In this document: positions 1 to 8,508 of the stretch, one piece after another
How positions within the stretch are numbered: position 1 is the stretch's first letter
Layout of the letters: the number at the start of each line of letters is the position of its first letter
Origin: Pyxidicoccus parkwaysis
GTDB lineage: Bacteria > Myxococcota > Myxococcia > Myxococcales > Myxococcaceae
NCBI RefSeq assembly: GCF_017301735.1
Contig: NZ_CP071090.1
Span: forward strand, 4,826,001-4,890,000
Length of the DNA: 64,000 nucleotides
Direction of reading: 5' to 3'
The notes under the pieces: model-generated
Seen by the model: the letters and a program-made list of their open reading frames with translations, nothing else
The model's database searches: none
What the model was told of the DNA's origin: nothing
Program-made: the position numbers and the translations under genes

Positions 1-1
1 G

Positions 2-769
2 GGCGGCCTGTACCTCTTCGGCGTGCTGCCGGCCATCGACGACTTCGCCATGCTCACGCTGGTGCTGGCCCCCGTCTTCCTCCTCGTCGGGGTGCTGATG
101 GCACAGCCGAAGTATGCCGGGCGCGCGAACATCCTGATGCTCGGGATGCTGGGCACGCTGGGGTTGCAGCAGACCTTCACCTCGGACATGGCGGAGTTCA
201 TCAACGGCTCGCTGGCCCAGGCCGGAGGCTTCATCGCCGCGGCCATGGCGACGCGCTTCTTCCGCTCCGTGGGCGCGGACTGGAGCGCGCACCGGCTGCT
301 GCGGCTCGGCTGGCGCGAGCTCGCGGGCCTGGCAACTCCAGGCGCACCGGCCGACCGCGCGGGCTGGACGAGTCGCATGCTCGACCGGCTCGGCCTGCTG
401 TCACCGAGGCTCGCCCTGGCGCGTGACGAGTCGCTCGAAGCGGTCGATGCCCTCGGTGACCTGCGCCTCGGGCTGAACGTCGTCGAGCTCCAGCGGCTCC
501 GGGAGCACGCGAGCCCGAGGGCGAGCGCCACCGCCGAGCGTCTCCTGCGCGGCGTCTCGCGGTACTTCCAGCGGCGCTCCACCGGCCGCGTGGAGCCGCC
601 TCCGCCGGAGCTGCTGGGCGAGCTGGACCAGGCGCTCGAGCGCGTGGCGGAGGCACCGCCGACACCGCGCAAGCGCGAAGGCATCATGGCCCTCGTGGGC
701 CTGCGCCGCGCCATGTTCCCGGAGGCGGGGCCCTACCTCCCGCGCCCCGCGAGCGAGGGGGCCTCATGA
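2..769 (+). CDS. FUSC-family efflux transporter, C-terminal part (5' end outside window)
   Basis: The frame is open from the first bases of the window, so the true start lies upstream; about 255 residues are visible. The visible part begins with hydrophobic membrane segments (roughly the first 85 residues) and continues as a soluble Arg/Leu-rich C-terminal region, as expected for the second half of a fusaric-acid-resistance/AaeB-like permease. The strongest support is context: the stop codon overlaps the next start by ATGA, and the next two genes encode a DUF1656 protein and an HlyD-type periplasmic adaptor. FUSC-DUF1656-HlyD is the standard arrangement of AaeBXA-like aromatic-acid efflux systems. 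Substrate is unknown. Family assignment rests on this arrangement plus topology. Confidence 0.8.
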   Translation, partial: GGLYLFGVLPAIDDFAMLTLVLAPVFLLVGVLMAQPKYAGRANILMLGMLGTLGLQQTFTSDMAEFINGSLAQAGGFIAAAMATRFFRSVGADWSAHRLLRLGWRELAGLATPGAPADRAGWTSRMLDRLGLLSPRLALARDESLEAVDALGDLRLGLNVVELQRLREHASPRASATAERLLRGVSRYFQRRSTGRVEPPPPELLGELDQALERVAEAPPTPRKREGIMALVGLRRAMFPEAGPYLPRPASEGAS

Positions 770-978
770 GCGGAGAGCTGTCCTTCCACGGCGTCTTCGT
801 CTCCGCGCTGCTCGTCTGGGCGCTGGTGGCATTGGGACTGAGCGTCCTCATCCGGCGGGTGCTCCGGGCCGTGCACTTCTACCGGTGGGTGTGGCACCCC
901 GCCCTCTTCGACCTGTCCCTGTTCGTCATTCTCTGGTGCGCGGTGACGGCGCTCGCTTTCCACGCCCCCCTGCCCTGA
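766..978 (+). CDS. DUF1656 small membrane protein (AaeX-like)
   Basis: A 70-residue protein with two hydrophobic helices (about residues 10-30 and 45-65). Its start overlaps the end of the FUSC gene in an ATGA. AaeX/DUF1656 proteins sit between the permease and the HlyD adaptor in AaeBXA-type operons; their biochemical role is not established. Size, two-helix topology and position all fit. It is followed after only 6 bases by the adaptor gene, so the three are almost certainly co-translated. Confidence 0.85.
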   Translation: MSGELSFHGVFVSALLVWALVALGLSVLIRRVLRAVHFYRWVWHPALFDLSLFVILWCAVTALAFHAPLP

Positions 979-984
979 GGCTCC

Positions 985-1893
985 ATGAAACCGACGACAC
1001 CCCGCTTCCTGGCACGGTTCGCAGTGACGGCGGTCGCCGTGCTCTTCGCCCTCCTCGCGGCGGGCTGGATGTGGCGGCACTACCAGGTCGAGCCATGGAC
1101 GCGGGATGGCCGCTTGCGCGCCGACGTGGTGCAGCTCGCACCGGACGTCTCGGGAATCGTCACGTCGGTGAGCGTGCGGGACAACCAGCCCGTCACGAAG
1201 GGGCAGGAGCTCTTCGTCATCGACCGGGCGCGCTTCGAGCTCGCGCTGAAGCAGGCGGACGCGGCCGTGGCCAGCCAGCGCACGGCCCTGGCCCAGGCGC
1301 AGCGCGAGTCCGTGCGCAACCGCCAGATGGGCGCGCTGGTCTCCCGGCAGGAGCGCGAGCAGGGAGTCGCCCGCGTCGAGCAGGCCCGGGCGGCGCTGGA
1401 CCAGGCCATCGCCAACCGCAACGTCGCCGCGCTGAACCTGGAGCGCGCCACGGTGACTGCGCCGGTGAATGGAATCATCACCAACCTGGAGCTCCAGTCG
1501 GGAGACTCCGTCTCCGCGGGGCGACAGGCCGTGGCGCTGGTGGACACCGACTCGCTGCGCGTGGAGGGGTACTTCGAGGAGACGAAGCTGTCGCGCATCC
1601 ACGTGGGGGATGACGTCTCCATCCGCATCATGGGTGAGCGGGCGACACTGAGGGGCCATGTGGAGAGCATCTCCGCGGGCATCGAGGACCGGGACCGCGC
1701 CCTGGGGCCGAGCCTCCTGCCCAACGTGAATCCCACCTTCAGCTGGGTGCGGCTGGCGCAGCGGGTGCCCGTGCGCGTGGCGCTGGACCACGTGCCCCCG
1801 GACGTCCTGCTCGTGTCCGGGCGCACGGCGACGGTGACGGTGCTGCCCACCGACGACGCGCGTCGGCGGGAGAATGCACAGGCGCGCCGCTGA
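985..1893 (+). CDS. HlyD-family periplasmic adaptor of the FUSC efflux system
   Basis: A 302-residue membrane-fusion protein with an N-terminal signal anchor (about residues 9-30). It then has a barrel-sandwich/lipoyl half-motif (QLAPDVSGIVTSVSVRDNQP), a short alpha-helical hairpin rich in Ala/Gln/Arg (about 75-155), and the second lipoyl half (VTAPVNGIITNLELQSGDSV). A beta-barrel follows. The short hairpin matches EmrA/AaeA-type adaptors. It would link the inner-membrane FUSC protein to an outer-membrane channel; no TolC-like gene is visible here. Third gene of the operon. Confidence 0.92.
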   Translation: MKPTTPRFLARFAVTAVAVLFALLAAGWMWRHYQVEPWTRDGRLRADVVQLAPDVSGIVTSVSVRDNQPVTKGQELFVIDRARFELALKQADAAVASQRTALAQAQRESVRNRQMGALVSRQEREQGVARVEQARAALDQAIANRNVAALNLERATVTAPVNGIITNLELQSGDSVSAGRQAVALVDTDSLRVEGYFEETKLSRIHVGDDVSIRIMGERATLRGHVESISAGIEDRDRALGPSLLPNVNPTFSWVRLAQRVPVRVALDHVPPDVLLVSGRTATVTVLPTDDARRRENAQARR

Positions 1894-1911
1894 GCGCGTT
1901 GGCGTATAGAG

Positions 1912-2493
1912 TTGCCCACTGTGTCAGACGGGAAAAGCCAACCAGCGGCTAAAGCCGGCGAGTCAGGAAAACACCAGGGGCGCCATCGCTTCAATGCGCG
2001 CCACGCGGGGTTTGTAGGAGCATTGCTGGTCTGGGCGCTGGTGCTGCGAGTCTTTGTCCTCCAGCCGCACCTCATCGTGTCCGAGTCGATGGCACCGACG
2101 CTGGCCGTGGGAGATCGGCTCGTGGTGGACAAGCTGTCCTACCGGTTCCACCTCCCCAGGGCCGGGGACATCGTCGTGTTCGAGCCGCCTCCGGCGCACG
2201 CGCGAGAATTCATCGCCATCAAGCGAGTCATTGCCCTGCCCGGTCAGGAGGTGCAGGTGCGGGACGGGCAGGTGCTCGTGGATGGAACGCCACTGCGGGA
2301 GCCCTACGTGGCGGCACCTCCGGCCTATGCCTGGGGACCCGCGACGATTCCCGAAGGCATGCTCTTCGTCCTGGGCGACAACCGGAATGTCAGCAGTGAC
2401 TCCCACGTCTGGGGCGTCCTGCCGTTGCAATCCGTCAAGGGACGGGCGTGGCTGCGATTCTGGCCTCCGGCTCGCACGGGCCTCGTCCCCTGA
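1912..2493 (+). CDS. lepB: Signal peptidase I
   Basis: A 193-residue type I signal peptidase (S26). A single N-terminal transmembrane helix (about 34-50) leads into the catalytic box with SESMAPTL (nucleophile Ser59). The general-base box is IKRVIALPG (Lys104), and the C-terminal box is GDNRNVSSDSHVWG. All catalytic elements are present. The start is uncertain: TTG at 1912 or GTG at 1921; neither has a strong ribosome site. It lies 18 bases after the efflux operon and may be co-transcribed with it. A decayed copy of its first half occurs near 59.8 kb. Confidence 0.93.
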   Translation: MPTVSDGKSQPAAKAGESGKHQGRHRFNARHAGFVGALLVWALVLRVFVLQPHLIVSESMAPTLAVGDRLVVDKLSYRFHLPRAGDIVVFEPPPAHAREFIAIKRVIALPGQEVQVRDGQVLVDGTPLREPYVAAPPAYAWGPATIPEGMLFVLGDNRNVSSDSHVWGVLPLQSVKGRAWLRFWPPARTGLVP

Positions 2494-2584
2494 AGTCCAT
2501 CCACCTCGGATGACCGGGCCTCGGGCCTGCCTTCGTATGCCATGCAGGGCAGCGAGCCGCTGCCGGGAGTACCGTTCCGCGCCC

Positions 2585-3892
2585 ATGGCCCGCTTCCTCC
2601 TCGCCACCATTCCCCTCACCGGTCACTTCAACCCCGGGGCGCCCATCGCCCGCCGGCTCGTCGAGCGCGGACACGAGGTGCGCTGGTACACGGGCCGCCA
2701 CTTCCGCTCCAAGGTAGAGGCCACCGGTGCACGCTATATCCCCATGCGCGCCGCGAAGGACTTCCATGACTCCACCGTGGGCGACGTGTTCCCCGAGCGC
2801 GCGAAGCTGAGCGACTTCGCGAAGCTCAAGCACGACCTCACGCGCGTCTTCATCGACTCGGTGCCCGGGCAGGTGGAGGACCTGGAGGCGGAGCTGCGGG
2901 AGTTCCCCGCGGACGTCCTGGTCTGCGACACCGGCTTCGTCGGCGCGTCGGTATTGCAGGAGCGGCGGGCCCTGCCATGGGCCGTCTTCGGCATCACCGC
3001 GATGACGGTGGCCAGCGTGGACACCGCCCCCTTCGGCCTGGGATTGATGCCCTCGGGCTCCACGCCAGGCCGGCTGCGCAACCGCGCGCTCGCGTGGGGC
3101 GTGAACAACATCGTGTTCCGGGACGTGAATGCGCACCTTCAACGGATGCGTGCCGGGCTCGGCCTGCCGCCGACGCCCAAGCCCATCTTCGACGTGCCCG
3201 TGTCGCCCTTCCTGTACCTCCAGGGCACCGTGCCGTCCTTCGAGTATCCACGCACCGACCTGCCGTCACAGGTCTACTTCATCGGTCCGTTCCTTCCCGA
3301 AGCGCCCGCGGACTGGAAGCCGCCCGCATGGTGGAGCGAGGTGATGGACTCGCGCCGGCCCGTGGTCCACGTCACGCAGGGGACGCTGGCGACGGAGGAC
3401 CCACACCTCATCCTCGCCACGCTGAAGGCGCTCGCGGACGAGGACGTGTGGGTGGTGGCGGCCACGGGAGGCCAGCCGGTGGAGTGGCTCGGCAAGGGCC
3501 CCTTCCCCGCCAATGCCCGCGTGGAGCGCTTCATCCCCTACGCGCACCTGATGCCGCACGTCTCGGTGATGGTGACCAACGGTGGCTACGGCGGCGTCCA
3601 GTGCGCCCTGGCGCAGGGCGTGCCCCTGGTGTGCGCGGGTACGTCGGAGGAGAAGCCGGAGATTGCCAACCGCATCGCCTGGGCGGGCGTGGGCGTGAAT
3701 CTGAAGACGAAGACTCCCACGCCCGAGCAGGTGCGGAATGCCGTCCGCACCGTGCTCGCGACGCCGGGCTTCCGTCAGAAGGCTCAGCGGCTCCAGGCGG
3801 AGATTGCCACGCACGACGCGCCCACCAAGGCCGCCGAGCTCTTGGAGCAGCTGGCCCGGACGCGAGAGCCGGTGCTCTCGCCACGCCCCTGA
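2585..3892 (+). CDS. UGT/MGT-like glycosyltransferase (GT-B fold)
   Basis: A 435-residue glycosyltransferase of the macrolide/UDP-glucuronosyl type. The N-terminus shows the glycine-rich acceptor-domain start (LLATIPLTGHFNPGAPIA). The C-terminal nucleotide-sugar domain has the signature region VTNGGYGGVQCALAQGVPLV followed by an acidic EEKPEIANR stretch, which is close to the usual plant/bacterial UGT box. These enzymes move a sugar from an activated donor to a small-molecule acceptor such as a macrolide, terpenoid or sterol. The ATG at 2585 is chosen because the conserved N-terminal motif begins immediately after it. No biosynthetic cluster surrounds it, so the acceptor is unknown. Confidence 0.88.
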   Translation: MARFLLATIPLTGHFNPGAPIARRLVERGHEVRWYTGRHFRSKVEATGARYIPMRAAKDFHDSTVGDVFPERAKLSDFAKLKHDLTRVFIDSVPGQVEDLEAELREFPADVLVCDTGFVGASVLQERRALPWAVFGITAMTVASVDTAPFGLGLMPSGSTPGRLRNRALAWGVNNIVFRDVNAHLQRMRAGLGLPPTPKPIFDVPVSPFLYLQGTVPSFEYPRTDLPSQVYFIGPFLPEAPADWKPPAWWSEVMDSRRPVVHVTQGTLATEDPHLILATLKALADEDVWVVAATGGQPVEWLGKGPFPANARVERFIPYAHLMPHVSVMVTNGGYGGVQCALAQGVPLVCAGTSEEKPEIANRIAWAGVGVNLKTKTPTPEQVRNAVRTVLATPGFRQKAQRLQAEIATHDAPTKAAELLEQLARTREPVLSPRP

Positions 3893-4059
3893 GACCGGCC
3901 GTGTGGCCCGGCGACCACGGGCCCCTGTCACCCCCGGCCCACGGGTAGCGCCGTCCCGGCCCCGGATGGGCTCATGAGCGTGGGTGACTCGCCACGTTTC
4001 GCGCTGGCCCGGACCCTGCAATCCCCCGGGCACACCCCGAAATCAGAGGCCCACGTCCC

Positions 4060-6597
4060 ATGCGAGTCCTCCTCGCCACGCTCTCCGTCTGTCTATTGTC
4101 GCTGACGGCCGCCGCGCAGCAGGCGCCGTGTCCCACGCCGTCCTCCCCGCTCAGCTCAGGCGCCATCTCCCAGGGCACGCTGGTGGCCCGTCTGCGCCAG
4201 CAGGCGAATGCCACGGGCTGCCCCGACACGGCCCCCCGCACCTTCAGCCTCAAGCACACCGAGGTGGACGCCGAGGTGAGCGGCTTCCTCGCCTCCGTCA
4301 CCGTCACGCAGGTCTTCGAGAACCCCTACACCGAGCCGCTCGAAGCGCTCTACGTCTTCCCCCTGCCGGAGAAGGCGGCGGTGGACGGCATGGAGCTCGT
4401 CATCGGCGAGCGCATCATCAAGGGCGTCATCCAGACGAAGGACCAGGCCCGCGCCACCTATGAGAAGGCGAAGGCCGAGGGCAAGACGGCGGCGCTGCTG
4501 GACCAGGAGCGCCCCAACATCTTCACCCAGTCCGTCGCCAACATCCTCCCGGGCGAGCAGATTCGCGTCCGCATCCACTACGTGGACCGGCTCCCGTACG
4601 AGGCCGGCACGTACCGCTTCACCTTCCCCATGGTGGTGGGCCCTCGCTACATCGGCGGCGAGGCGCTGCCCACCCGCCAGGGCGAGGGCACCGCTCCGGA
4701 CACCACCACCGTCCCCGATGCCAGCCGCATCTCCCCGCCCGTCCTTCCGCCCGAGACGCGCTCCGGCCATGACATCCAGCTCACCGTGCGGCTCGACGCG
4801 GGTCTCCCCGTCCAGGCGCTGCGCTCCACGTCGCACCGCGTGGAGGTGTCGCGTGACGGCCGCAGCCGCGCCCACGTGCAGCTCGGCCAGGACGCGCGCA
4901 TCCCCAACAAGGACTTCACGCTGGAGTACACCGTCGCCGACGCGCTCATCCGTCCCGCCGTCCTCGTGCACCGTGAGCCGGGCGCGGACCACGGCTACTT
5001 CCTCGTGCTGCTGAACCCGCAGCTCCAGCCCACCGACAAGGAGGTGGTGCCGCGCGAGGTGTACTTCGTGCTCGACACCTCGGGCTCGCAGTCGGGCCTG
5101 CCGATTGAAAAGTCCAAGGCGATTACCGCCGAGGTGCTCCGCCACCTGAACCCCGAGGATTCCTTCCAGGTGCTCGACTTCAACACGGTGGTGAAGAAGT
5201 TCTCGGAGAAGGCGGTCCCCGCCACGCCGGAGAACGTGGCTCGCGCCCTGCCCTATGTCGCCAACTTCTGGGGCGGCGGCGGCACGGACATCAACGCCGC
5301 CACGCAGGAGGCCATCATTCCTCCCAACGACCCGGCCCGGCTGCGCATGGTGCTCTTCATGACGGACGGCTACATCGGCGGCGAAGACGAGGTGCTCGCC
5401 ACGCTCCAGGACCACCTGGGCGAGGAGACGCGCGTCTTCACCGCGGGCGTCGGAGGCAGCACCAACCGCTACCTGGTGGCGAAGATGGCCGAGGTGGGCC
5501 GGGGCAGCTCCACCTTCGTCAACCTGCAGCGTCCCGAGGACGAGGTGGCCAGCGAGTTCGAGACGCGCATCCGCGGTCCGGTGCTCACCTCGCTGCGCGC
5601 GGAGCTGGATGGGATGCCGGTGAACAGCGTGTACCCGAAGGTGCTGCCTGACTTGTTCGCCGGTCAGCCGCTGTTCATGGTGGGCAGGTTCCACGGCACG
5701 GGTGACGGCGTGCTGCGCATCACCGGCCGCGTGCGCGGCGTGGAGCGCCGCTTCGAGGTGCCGGTGCACTTCCCCGAGGTCGCCCCGGAGAACTCGGCCC
5801 TGAGAAGCCTGTGGGCCCGGCAGCGGATTGAAGAGCTGACCGTCCAGGGCTACCGCGGCGAGACGCCCGAGGTGGTGGAGGGCATCACCTCCACGGCGCT
5901 CACGTACGGGCTGATGAGCAAGTACACGTCCTTCGTCGCGGTGGAGCAGGTGGCGCGCACGGAGCCGAACGGCCCGTCGGTGAAGGAAGTGGTGCCGGTG
6001 CACCTGCCCGAGGGCGTGTCCTACGCGGGCGTCTTCGGCGAGCTGAGCCGCGAGGAGATTCCGCCGGGAGACCCCATCATCAGCGTGCGGGCTCCGAAGG
6101 ATGCGCGCCGGGTGACGGCGTACTTCCCCTTCGGCCTGGTGAAGCCGCTCACGTTCGACCCGGTGACGGGCGCGTGGCGGGGCCGGTTCCTGGTGCCGCT
6201 GTCGGTGAAGGACGGGTACTACGAGGTCGTCATCGCCGCGGAACTGCCGGATGGGCAGGTGCTGCGCCGCGAGGTGCGCTACCGGCTGGACTCGAAGGGG
6301 AATGAGTTCGACGTGACGCTGTCCTCGGCGGAGGTGGCGGCGGGAGGCATGCTGAAGCTGGACGTGGACGCGGTGGAGGCCACGAAGGAGGTCAGCGTCT
6401 ACAGCGAGCTGTTCGGCGAGGAGCAGCACCAATTGGAGACGAAGGACGGCCTGCGCTTCACGGGCGAGCTGACGGTGCCGCGCGACGCCGTGCCCGGTGA
6501 GTACGAGCTGGTGTTCGTGGCGAGGGACTCCGCCGGCAACCGCTTCGAGCGCCGCGAGAAGGTGCGGGTGAACACCTGGGTGTTGCAGCTGCAGTAG
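4060..6597 (+). CDS. Secreted VIT and VWA domain protein
   Basis: An 845-residue protein with a signal peptide (first ~20 residues, cleaved after a TAAAQ stretch). It has a vault/inter-alpha-trypsin (VIT) domain (about 50-200) and a von Willebrand A domain from about residue 333. The latter carries a complete MIDAS start, DTSGSQSG (DxSxS), for divalent-metal-dependent ligand binding. The C-terminal third is beta-rich. No sortase motif or C-terminal membrane anchor is visible, so it is probably exported and free or periplasmic. VIT-VWA proteins are related to inter-alpha-trypsin inhibitor heavy chains; bacterial roles are unclear, with adhesion or protein binding the usual guess. A strong hairpin follows the stop codon. 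Confidence 0.9.
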   Translation: MRVLLATLSVCLLSLTAAAQQAPCPTPSSPLSSGAISQGTLVARLRQQANATGCPDTAPRTFSLKHTEVDAEVSGFLASVTVTQVFENPYTEPLEALYVFPLPEKAAVDGMELVIGERIIKGVIQTKDQARATYEKAKAEGKTAALLDQERPNIFTQSVANILPGEQIRVRIHYVDRLPYEAGTYRFTFPMVVGPRYIGGEALPTRQGEGTAPDTTTVPDASRISPPVLPPETRSGHDIQLTVRLDAGLPVQALRSTSHRVEVSRDGRSRAHVQLGQDARIPNKDFTLEYTVADALIRPAVLVHREPGADHGYFLVLLNPQLQPTDKEVVPREVYFVLDTSGSQSGLPIEKSKAITAEVLRHLNPEDSFQVLDFNTVVKKFSEKAVPATPENVARALPYVANFWGGGGTDINAATQEAIIPPNDPARLRMVLFMTDGYIGGEDEVLATLQDHLGEETRVFTAGVGGSTNRYLVAKMAEVGRGSSTFVNLQRPEDEVASEFETRIRGPVLTSLRAELDGMPVNSVYPKVLPDLFAGQPLFMVGRFHGTGDGVLRITGRVRGVERRFEVPVHFPEVAPENSALRSLWARQRIEELTVQGYRGETPEVVEGITSTALTYGLMSKYTSFVAVEQVARTEPNGPSVKEVVPVHLPEGVSYAGVFGELSREEIPPGDPIISVRAPKDARRVTAYFPFGLVKPLTFDPVTGAWRGRFLVPLSVKDGYYEVVIAAELPDGQVLRREVRYRLDSKGNEFDVTLSSAEVAAGGMLKLDVDAVEATKEVSVYSELFGEEQHQLETKDGLRFTGELTVPRDAVPGEYELVFVARDSAGNRFERREKVRVNTWVLQLQ

Positions 6598-6604
6598 TCC
6601 CCTG

Positions 6605-6635
6605 CTCCCTCCGGCCTGACCGTGGCCGGAGGGAG
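6605..6635 (+). terminator. Strong hairpin after the VIT/VWA gene
   Basis: A perfect 12-bp inverted repeat (CTCCCTCCGGCC / GGCCGGAGGGAG) with a 7-base loop starts 8 bases after the stop codon. There is no T-tract, so intrinsic termination is not certain; the stem may stall polymerase or protect the 3' end. Confidence 0.55.
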
Positions 6636-6675
6636 ACACGGAGCGGTGGCCCGGAGTTCGCAGTGGGAGGAAGAC

Positions 6676-8457
6676 ATGTCCATCGCGCTCTCCGTCGTCA
6701 CCGCCGCGGCCCTCGCCGCCACCGTCACGAACACCGAGACGGTGCATGACCTGGAAGCCTTCGCGGGTCAGGTCATTGCCTGCACCGAAGGGGGACTGGA
6801 GGTGTTCTCCCCCGCTGGTGCGTCCGTCCGGGTGCTCACCGTCGAGGACGGATTGCCGAGTCACTTCTGCCGCGCGCTGGAACGAAGCGGGGAGTGGCTC
6901 TACGCGGCCACGGACGAGGGGCTCGTCGCGCTCGATGCACGGTTTCAGGTGCGGCCGGTGCTGGACGTGCGCTGGCAGGCACTGCTCTCCGCGAATGGAG
7001 TGAGCAGCGCGGAGTACGAAGCGAGGCTCGGCCAGCTCGCGGCGAAGCTGCCCTCGGGCTCCACGTACACGGCGCTGTCCACGCGCTTCGCGGGCACGGC
7101 GGATGGGCGCGTGCTGGAGTTGGGCACGGAGCGGATGTGGCCCGTTCCCGGGCCGGTGCGGCTTCTCGTGGAGGAGTCGCGGGGACTGAAGGTGGGGACG
7201 AGCGAGGGGGCGTTCTTCATCGACGCGGGAGGAAAGCTGTCCTCCGCCATGGATGTGCCCGTGGGGCCGCTGGAGTACGTGCGCACCGACGCAGGCGCGG
7301 TGACCATCCTCGGCTCGCAGGGCGATGCGCGGACCTGGACCGACGGGCTCACTGTGAAAGGCGGCGACGCCGGGGCCCGCAAGCTGCCCGAAGCCGCCAC
7401 GTCGATGAGCTTCGTCCCGGAGAACGCGGCGCGGCGCGGGTCGGAGGGCGGGGCTGCACAGCGCGTGGTGGAGGACTCGCCTGCACGACGCGGGTTGACA
7501 GGCCCTGCAATGAGTCACGCACCGGAAGGCTCGACGTGGGTGGGGACTCGCGACTCGGGCGTGCACGTGCGCTCGGGGGACAAGTGGCGCCGCGTGACGC
7601 CCACGGGGCAGCTCTGTGGAAACCACATCACCGCGCTGACGCGGCACAAGGGCCGGCTCGTGGTGGGGACGTTCGACCGGGGCGTGTGCTGGCAGCGGGA
7701 CGACGGGCGCTGGCAGACGTTCCGCAGGCCCGCGCTCCCGAGCAACATGGTCCTCGGCATCACCAGTGACGGGGACCGCATCTACGTGGCCACGACCTAC
7801 GGACTGGGCCTGTACGATGGAAAGGTCTGGACGCAGGTGGCCTTCGGCGGGCGCAACCCCGTGGCGCTCGGCAAGCTCTCAGTGCTCGCCGCGATGCGCG
7901 TGGACAAGGGCGTGGCACTGGTCGACGGCCGAGGCGCGTCCATCGTCGCGACTGGCGGACCGTCACTCTCCCTGGTGGAGCGACTGCCCGTACCCGAGGG
8001 CTGGAGCGAGCACGCCTACGTGGCGGACGGCGCCGGCCGCTTCCTGTGGGTGGCCAGCGAGGACCGGGGCCTGGTGCGCTGGGACGGCTCGCAATGGCAG
8101 CGCTTCCACGACGGGAGAGACCTCACGGACAACTGGGTGACAGCCATCTCCGCCGACGCGGAGGGCCGCGCTGTCGCCGGTACCTGCCAGGACGGCTTCA
8201 GCTACTTCGACGGCACACGGTGGACGCGCGTGCGGGACACGGAAGGACTGCCGTCGCGAGCCATCGTCGCCACGGCGCTCGTGCCGGGTGGCGCGCTCAT
8301 CGGCACGCTGCTCGGCGCCGCGCACTTCGACGCCACGAGCGGCAGCGTGCGCGCCCTGCCCAGGCTCGCGGACCCGCGCGTCTACGCCATCCTCGTCGAA
8401 GGCGACTCCGCCCTCTTCGGCACCGAGGGCGGACTGTCTTCGATGAACTGGAAGTAG
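6676..8457 (+). CDS. Beta-propeller protein with two-component-regulator propeller repeats
   Basis: A 593-residue protein with a signal peptide (MSIALSVVTAAALAATV). It is built from repeated blades of the Reg_prop type: segments such as VEDGLPSHFCRALERSGEWL and LTDNWVTAISADAEGRAVAG alternate with G-x-x-x-F/LxDG-xxW turns. In hybrid sensor kinases this propeller forms the periplasmic sensing part; here no kinase or membrane domain is attached, so it is a free propeller. ATG 6676 is preferred over upstream starts because of the GGGAGG 5-6 bases before it and the signal peptide right after it. It converges on the next gene across a hairpin. Confidence 0.75.
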   Translation: MSIALSVVTAAALAATVTNTETVHDLEAFAGQVIACTEGGLEVFSPAGASVRVLTVEDGLPSHFCRALERSGEWLYAATDEGLVALDARFQVRPVLDVRWQALLSANGVSSAEYEARLGQLAAKLPSGSTYTALSTRFAGTADGRVLELGTERMWPVPGPVRLLVEESRGLKVGTSEGAFFIDAGGKLSSAMDVPVGPLEYVRTDAGAVTILGSQGDARTWTDGLTVKGGDAGARKLPEAATSMSFVPENAARRGSEGGAAQRVVEDSPARRGLTGPAMSHAPEGSTWVGTRDSGVHVRSGDKWRRVTPTGQLCGNHITALTRHKGRLVVGTFDRGVCWQRDDGRWQTFRRPALPSNMVLGITSDGDRIYVATTYGLGLYDGKVWTQVAFGGRNPVALGKLSVLAAMRVDKGVALVDGRGASIVATGGPSLSLVERLPVPEGWSEHAYVADGAGRFLWVASEDRGLVRWDGSQWQRFHDGRDLTDNWVTAISADAEGRAVAGTCQDGFSYFDGTRWTRVRDTEGLPSRAIVATALVPGGALIGTLLGAAHFDATSGSVRALPRLADPRVYAILVEGDSALFGTEGGLSSMNWK

Positions 8458-8460
8458 GTG

Positions 8461-8494
8461 CCCGGAGCCACGAGGAGACCTCGCGGGCTCCGGG
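8461..8494. terminator. Bidirectional hairpin between convergent genes
   Basis: A nested inverted repeat: outer arms CCCGGAGCC / GGCTCCGGG and inner arms CGAGG / CCTCG with a 3-base loop. It lies between the propeller gene and the convergent PNGase A-type gene, so it can serve both. Confidence 0.65.
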
Positions 8495-8508
8495 AACCTT
8501 CATTCCAA

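Noticed and set aside
4156-7647. A very long open frame (1,163 codons) on the minus strand
   Set aside because: It lies opposite the well-supported VIT/VWA and propeller genes, has His/Arg/Gly-rich composition typical of antisense frames in GC-rich DNA, and has no ribosome site or recognisable domain.
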